Source: Saprospiraceae bacterium (GTDB lineage: Bacteria; Bacteroidota; Bacteroidia; Chitinophagales; Saprospiraceae). Taken from it: a stretch of DNA of 10,114 nucleotides. The stretch spans positions 1 through 10,114 of the forward strand of contig SKYC01000072.1 of the NCBI GenBank assembly GCA_007128085.1. The letters are read 5' to 3'. Shown here one piece after another: positions 7,041 to 10,114 of the stretch. Made by a program: the position numbers and the translations under genes. The notes below the pieces were generated by a model that did not search any database, was not told the DNA's origin, and saw only the letters and a list, made by a program, of their open reading frames with translations. The first letter of the stretch is position 1. Every line of letters starts with the position of its first letter.

Positions 7041-7244
7041 TCACTCCACCACCACCCGTTTGTCGCTCAGCCATCGGCCGTCGCGGGTGTAGACTTTCCG
7101 GGCCTTCCAGAGCCCTTCGACAGGCTCAGGGACCACCTCAGCCACCGGTTTATCGTTGGCAGTCACAACTATCCGCTGCCTGAGGCGGTCCCTGTCGAAG
7201 GGCTCTGGAAGGCAGCAATAAGAAAGAGACAAAGTCCACGACAA
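7041..7244 (-). other. 67-codon open frame created largely by the palindromic repeat
   Basis: The frame starts at an ATG at 7244 and reads through both arms of the palindrome at 7102-7213, giving LPEPFDRDRLRQR from one arm and VPEPVEGLWKA from the other. PEPVEG-type peptides are typical products of this repeat class when it lies in an open frame (from memory). The part between the arms (VVTANDKPVAEVVP) recalls Phd/VapB-type antitoxins, where VTxxGKPVAxLVP is common, and the tail is KVYTRDGRWLSDKRVVVE. It could be a relic of a small gene invaded by the repeat, but no toxin gene or promoter is seen. Translation is doubtful. Confidence 0.25.
7102..7213. repeat. 112-bp imperfect palindrome, REP-like (CTTCGACAGGCTCAGG class)
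   Basis: The left arm (7102-7141) and right arm (7180-7213) are reverse complements with one mismatch and a 6-nt insertion (GCTCAG type) in the left arm, separated by 38 bp. The whole can form a very long hairpin. The core CTTCGACAGGCTCAGGGACC is a dispersed intergenic repeat seen in many bacterial genomes (from memory). It sits between the divergently transcribed hutI and ACP phosphodiesterase genes, in a stretch with no well-supported gene. Confidence 0.8.
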
Positions 7245-7318
7245 ATCCTCAAATTTTTGAATAATCAGAACTCCGCGGGGAGTGCTGCTGTTACATCACC
7301 GAACCAAAGAGCTGCAAA

Positions 7319-7936
7319 TTGAATTATCTGGGACATGCGATCCTCTCCCCCGAGGACGACAAAATGACGGTCGGTAATCTGGCGGGGGATATGCTGAAAA
7401 ACAAATTCCACCCTTTTTTAAAAGAGAAGGTACTGATCGGGGTAAAGCTCCACAGGACCATAGACTCCTTAACCGACAGCGATCCGCATTTTAAGAAGAT
7501 GTTGAAGTACTTCAGAGCGGAATTCGGGAAATACAGTCCCGTGGTTGTGGATGTACTGCTCGATCACCTTATAGCGGGTCATTGGACGGATTTATTTGCC
7601 GAGTCCTACCTGGATTTTTCCACTGCGGTGTACCGCACGGTATTGAGGGAAAAGCGGGAGTTGCCGCCTCCGGTAAGTGGTTATATGGAGCGCATGGCTG
7701 AGGGGAGATGGATGGATGCCTATGGGTCGGAAGCGGGTATGCTGCGGGTGTTTGACCGTCTGTCTGTAAAAGCCTCGAAAACGTTGGACGGCCGTTCTGT
7801 GATGAAAATATACGGAAAAAACCGAGCCCCGATCGAAGGACACTTTTACGCTTTCCTCGAGAGTATGCGCGTCCGGATTTCAGAGGAGGCCATGGGCAAA
7901 AAAGAAGTTATCCCTCGAATAAAATGGAAAAACTGA
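7319..7936 (+). CDS. Acyl carrier protein phosphodiesterase family protein (AcpH/ACP_PD)
   Basis: A 205-residue protein, close to the E. coli AcpH length. Family members remove the 4'-phosphopantetheine arm from holo-ACP in the cytoplasm. It shows the family order: MNYLGHAILS at the N-terminus (E. coli MNFLAHLHLA), GNLAGDMLK at 19-27 with the conserved Asp, GVKLHRTIDSLTDSDP at 41-56, and SPVVVDVLLDHLIAGHW at 73-89. The start is a TTG at 7319. No in-frame ATG exists back to the stop at 7262-7264, and the TTG gives the family N-terminus exactly. The enzyme activity of Bacteroidota members is inferred by homology; their metal and substrate use is less certain. The 3' end overlaps the porT coding region by 29 bp tail to tail. 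No clear TAnnTTTG element is visible upstream. Confidence 0.88.
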   Translation: MNYLGHAILSPEDDKMTVGNLAGDMLKNKFHPFLKEKVLIGVKLHRTIDSLTDSDPHFKKMLKYFRAEFGKYSPVVVDVLLDHLIAGHWTDLFAESYLDFSTAVYRTVLREKRELPPPVSGYMERMAEGRWMDAYGSEAGMLRVFDRLSVKASKTLDGRSVMKIYGKNRAPIEGHFYAFLESMRVRISEEAMGKKEVIPRIKWKN

Positions 7937-8612
7937 TGGTTCGCGACAGAATTTTTTCAAGTACAGAGGCTTCTTCCAGTGATTTATTGATGATCAGAGA
8001 GTTGCTGAGCCCGTGCGAGAAGGTGATTTGCGGGGAGAGGATAAAATAGGGTAGGAAAATCTGCACACCAAATCCGGCCACGGCCTGGTAATCGTGGGGC
8101 GAGATCTGAATGAGGTTTTCCGCCTGCCGCGTCCTCGAGTTGTTTTGAAGGTCGTAATTGTATTTCACGCCGGCGATGACATAAAATCTCTTGTCTCTGT
8201 AAGGGTGGGATTTAAAGCGCAGCAAAAAAGGGACTTCCACAAAAACAGATTCCAGACTCTCGGTGTGAATGTCGCCGCCGTTGACCGGACTGTATTCAAT
8301 GGTGCGCTCGGTGAAGACAAAAGTGGGCACCATTCTGAAGTCGAAGTATTCCCCAAACTTTAAATTGCCGATCACACCTATTTCAAAACCCGGCCCGTTG
8401 ATGGCTTCTGTGAGTCGGTATTTTTCGTTTTGGATAAAATCCGTAGAGTGACTAATCTTAAAATTGGAACTGCTGTACCCCAGTGCAATGCCGAAGTAAT
8501 AGGGGCGATCCTGAAATTGATTGAAGTTGTAATTTTGTCTTTGTTGAGCAAGTGTCTCAAAAGTCATCAGTAGGGTCAACAGGGCGATGACCGGTAATTT
8601 TATCCAGTTCAT
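7908..8612 (-). CDS. porT: PorT/SprT-type T9SS outer-membrane beta-barrel protein
   Basis: A 234-residue protein with a signal peptide (MNWIKLPVIALLTLLMTF, cleavage likely after LAQ, about residue 23), then alternating amphipathic strands typical of an 8-strand-class outer-membrane barrel: YYFGIALGYSSSNFKIS, FDFRMVPTFVFTERTIEY, SVFVEVPFLLRFKSH, RFYVIAGVKYNYDL, YQAVAGFGVQIFL, ILSPQITFSHGLSN and a C-terminal ISFSILFEG ending. Length and layout fit PorT of Porphyromonas and SprT of Flavobacterium, which are needed for type IX secretion and gliding. Its ATG overlaps the ubiE stop as ATGA (8609-8612), so the two are translationally coupled. Adjacency of ubiE and porT recurs in Bacteroidota (from memory) and strengthens the call over a generic PorT-family barrel. 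Its likely cargo is encoded in the same window. Confidence 0.82.
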   Translation of the reverse strand: MNWIKLPVIALLTLLMTFETLAQQRQNYNFNQFQDRPYYFGIALGYSSSNFKISHSTDFIQNEKYRLTEAINGPGFEIGVIGNLKFGEYFDFRMVPTFVFTERTIEYSPVNGGDIHTESLESVFVEVPFLLRFKSHPYRDKRFYVIAGVKYNYDLQNNSRTRQAENLIQISPHDYQAVAGFGVQIFLPYFILSPQITFSHGLSNSLIINKSLEEASVLEKILSRTISFSILFEG

Positions 8613-9334
8613 TTAATAGCTTTGTAGATACAACAAATTCCGGCTGTTAATATTATGTATTCGCACTTTTTATATCCCAGTTTTTTAAGGACAGATAGGA
8701 AACGATCGTAGTCGGGAAAAGCTTGTACAGATTCGTACAAATATTTGTACGCCCTCGGGTCTTTGGAGGTCAACCTCCCAACGGTGGGAAGGATGTATCG
8801 GAAGTACAGATTAAAAAGTTGTTTTAGTGGGAAGATGCGGGGCCTTGAAAATTCGAGAACGACGAGTTGTCCCCCCGGTTTGAGAACGCGGTTCATCTCC
8901 TGCAATCCGGCCTCCAGATTTTCAAAATTACGCACTCCAAAGGCCGCAGTGACGGCATCGAAATGGTGGTCCGGAAACTCCAGGGCTTCAGAGTCGCCAT
9001 ACAGTAATTCTATGCGTTGATCCAACTTCTTTTTCACCACTTTTTTCCGGCCGATGTCGAGCATCTTTTCCGAAATATCCACTCCGGTTATTTGAGATTC
9101 CGGGAGACGACGCGCCAATTCTATGGACAAATCGGCTGTTCCGGTAGCCACATCCAATACCCGTGCAGGAGATCCGTTTTCCAGGGTCGAAATGGCTTTT
9201 TTTCGCCACCTTTTATCGATGCCGAGTGAGAGCAGTCTGTTGAGAAAATCGTATTTCCAGGCGATGTTGTCAAACATATTGGCAACCTGCTTTTTCTTGC
9301 CCTCTTCGCGATCGTAAGGTTTTACTTCTTCCAT
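8609..9334 (-). CDS. ubiE: Demethylmenaquinone methyltransferase (UbiE/MenG)
   Basis: SAM-dependent C-methyltransferase for the last step of menaquinone synthesis, demethylmenaquinone to menaquinone, acting on the lipid quinone at the inner membrane. The 241-residue protein (ATG at 9334) shows the UbiE layout: KKKQVANMFDNIAWKYDFLN near the start, SAM motif I RVLDVATGTADLS (58-70), GVDISEKML (84-92), the family signature AFGVRNFEN (131-139), RVLKPGGQLVVLEFS (149-163), and DPRAYKYLYESVQAFPD (192-208). A GTG at 9364 would add 10 residues, but the ATG gives the usual family N-terminus. It is the first gene of a two-gene operon with porT (4-bp ATGA overlap). Menaquinone is the usual respiratory quinone of Bacteroidota, so MenG is the likely role rather than ubiquinone synthesis. 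Confidence 0.96.
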   Translation of the reverse strand: MEEVKPYDREEGKKKQVANMFDNIAWKYDFLNRLLSLGIDKRWRKKAISTLENGSPARVLDVATGTADLSIELARRLPESQITGVDISEKMLDIGRKKVVKKKLDQRIELLYGDSEALEFPDHHFDAVTAAFGVRNFENLEAGLQEMNRVLKPGGQLVVLEFSRPRIFPLKQLFNLYFRYILPTVGRLTSKDPRAYKYLYESVQAFPDYDRFLSVLKKLGYKKCEYIILTAGICCIYKAIK

Positions 9335-9413
9335 GTTGTTGTCAGTGAGATTTACTTTCGACACAAAGTTTCTAATTTCGATTTCGCGTCGGAAGAATAA
9401 GGTTCAGTTGCTG

Positions 9414-9421
9414 CAAAGATA
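9414..9421 (-). promoter_or_regulatory. Promoter -7 element of the ubiE-porT operon
   Basis: TATCTTTG on the minus strand, followed by CA, is identical in its first ten bases to the hutI element. Expected start near 9407 gives a leader of about 73 nt to the ATG at 9334. No strong -33 TTTG is seen at the right distance. Confidence 0.55.
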
Positions 9422-9832
9422 AAAGCGAGGACAATAAATGATGGATTTTTCTCAATTGTTTTCTGCGGTAATTTCAAAGGCAGTAGCTCGTGCAACTGAG
9501 CATCCCCCCGTATTTGACGGTTGCCTTGCATGTCTTAGATCGACACCGGGACGCTAAGCAAAGATGGAGTTTACCACAGCCCGTGGAAAAGTTTCATTTT
9601 GATAGGCTCGATACAACACATTTCGACATACATAATTTGACAAGCTAAATACAATCCACTGCGCCTTCCCTCGTGCGTGTACTCAGCGTTCTTTACAGTT
9701 TTGTGGCTTTCCACCAATGAGTTGGGGAGGGACAGGTGCGTGCCATTTTTAATGCGATTCATACTGAGTCTCCGTTAACTGTATTCTATTCCCTGGTTTA
9801 AATTTAACAATGTTTTTTTAAAGTATATTTTT
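9422..9832. other. Intergenic region without a recognisable gene
   Basis: No supported gene. The longest frame (9571-9762, minus, 63 codons, MNRIKNGTHLSLP start) matches no family I know and has no promoter. A 31-bp relic related to the right-edge repeat lies at 9551-9581. A TAnnTTTG match on the plus strand (TATTTTTG, 9826-9833) ends at the first base of the right-edge repeat and could be a promoter directed to the right, but no -33 element accompanies it. Confidence 0.55.
9551..9581. repeat. Degenerate partial copy of the right-edge repeat
   Basis: The three blocks ACGCTAAG, GGAGTTTACCA and AGCC occur here in the same order as at 9867-9889. All 23 bases are identical, but they are split by a 7-nt insertion (CAAAGAT) and a 1-nt insertion. 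The rest of the repeat is absent. Confidence 0.45.
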
Positions 9833-9936
9833 GCTCTTCTGCTAAATTGTTGTTTATTAGGGATTCACGCTAAGGGAGTTTACCAAGCCTCGGCATGGCT
9901 AAGACGCAAAGGATAATTTTCGAGGAACTTTTACCA
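9833..9936. repeat. Direct repeat, copy A (104 bp)
   Basis: This segment recurs at 10011-10114 without gaps and with about 7 mismatches, mostly in the stretch after CTCGGCATG. It contains TTTACCA at two places and a CCTCG...CGAGG inverted pair. It has no useful open frame. Confidence 0.85.
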
Positions 9937-9966
9937 CGATCCCAAATGTTTTTACCTTGGGGTCGT
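9936..9966 (+). terminator. Terminator-like hairpin between the two repeat copies
   Basis: ACGATCCCAA (9936-9945) pairs with TTGGGGTCGT (9957-9966): ten pairs on the plus-strand RNA, one of them U-G, around an 11-nt loop, then ATTTTAT. The minus-strand RNA would have an A-C mismatch instead of the U-G pair, so the structure favours plus-strand transcription. No plus-strand gene feeds it inside the window; the T-tract is weak. Confidence 0.35.
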
Positions 9967-10010
9967 ATTTTATGCCTAATTGATACCAAAAAAATCAGAT
10001 CTAAATTTTC

Positions 10011-10114
10011 GCTCTTCTGCTAAATTGTTGTTTATTAGGGATTTACGCTAAGGGAGTTTACCAAGCCTCGGCATGATAAAGGCGCAAAGAATAATTTTCG
10101 AGGCACTTTTACCA
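10011..10114. repeat. Direct repeat, copy B (104 bp or more, reaches the window edge)
   Basis: Second copy of 9833-9936, offset by exactly 178 bp. Alignment continues to the last base of the window, so the unit may be longer and further copies may follow. The differences from copy A cluster in the CATG..CGCAAAG segment. Confidence 0.85.

Noticed and set aside
9489..9511. tRNA D-arm-like sequence GCTC...GAGC
   Set aside because: No matching anticodon stem, T-arm (GGTTCRANNCC) or acceptor stem follows. Chance similarity is more likely.
9571..9762. 63-codon minus-strand frame near the right end
   Set aside because: It starts in unassigned sequence, ends inside the repeat relic, matches no known family, and has no nearby TAnnTTTG element.
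9833..10114. CRISPR array
   Set aside because: The unit is about 104 bp with a 178-bp period and only two copies, unlike 23-47-bp repeats with similar-sized spacers. No cas gene is seen.

Overview
The window looks like a Bacteroidota chromosome, probably a gliding or surface-adhesive lineage such as Saprospiria or Flavobacteriia (the class is an inference). Three independent lines support the phylum. One protein carries a type IX secretion (T9SS) C-terminal sorting domain, and two carry SprB-like repeats. A PorT/SprT-type T9SS gene lies directly behind ubiE. Four upstream regions hold the Bacteroidota -7 element TAnnTTTG, each extended to TTTGCA, and no gene has a clear Shine-Dalgarno site.

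Layout, left to right. Positions 1-2540 (minus) hold the first 846 codons of a large secreted protein that runs off the left edge: signal peptide, an unclassified Cys-containing region, a cohesin-like domain and at least four SprB-like repeats. Positions 2541-2703 hold its promoter, a leader predicted to fold into a pseudoknot plus a hairpin, and the terminator of the next gene. Positions 2704-5223 (minus) encode a complete paralogous protein: signal peptide, cohesin-like domain, six SprB-like repeats and a T9SS sorting domain. Positions 5224-5688 are non-coding, with a promoter and a fragment of a dispersed repeat. Positions 5689-6942 (minus) encode imidazolonepropionase (HutI). Positions 6943-7318 contain the hutI promoter and a 112-bp imperfect palindrome of the CTTCGACAGGCTCAGG type. 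Positions 7319-7936 (plus) encode an acyl-carrier-protein phosphodiesterase family protein with a TTG start. It converges on, and overlaps by 29 bp, the ubiE-porT operon (minus, 7908-9334). Positions 9335-10114 hold the ubiE promoter, no convincing gene, and a direct repeat of about 104 bp with a 178-bp period at the right edge.

How the genes fit together. PorT is part of the machinery that moves T9SS cargo across the outer membrane, and the 2704-5223 protein carries the matching sorting signal. The 1-2540 protein is very likely cargo too, but its C-terminus is outside the window. Both are likely surface adhesins or matrix proteins. HutI (histidine breakdown), UbiE/MenG (menaquinone methylation) and the ACP phosphodiesterase (cofactor turnover) are housekeeping functions with no evident link to them. 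The most unusual signals are the structured leader of the left-edge gene, the Cys pair shared by the two cohesin-like domains, and the repeat families in the intergenic regions.
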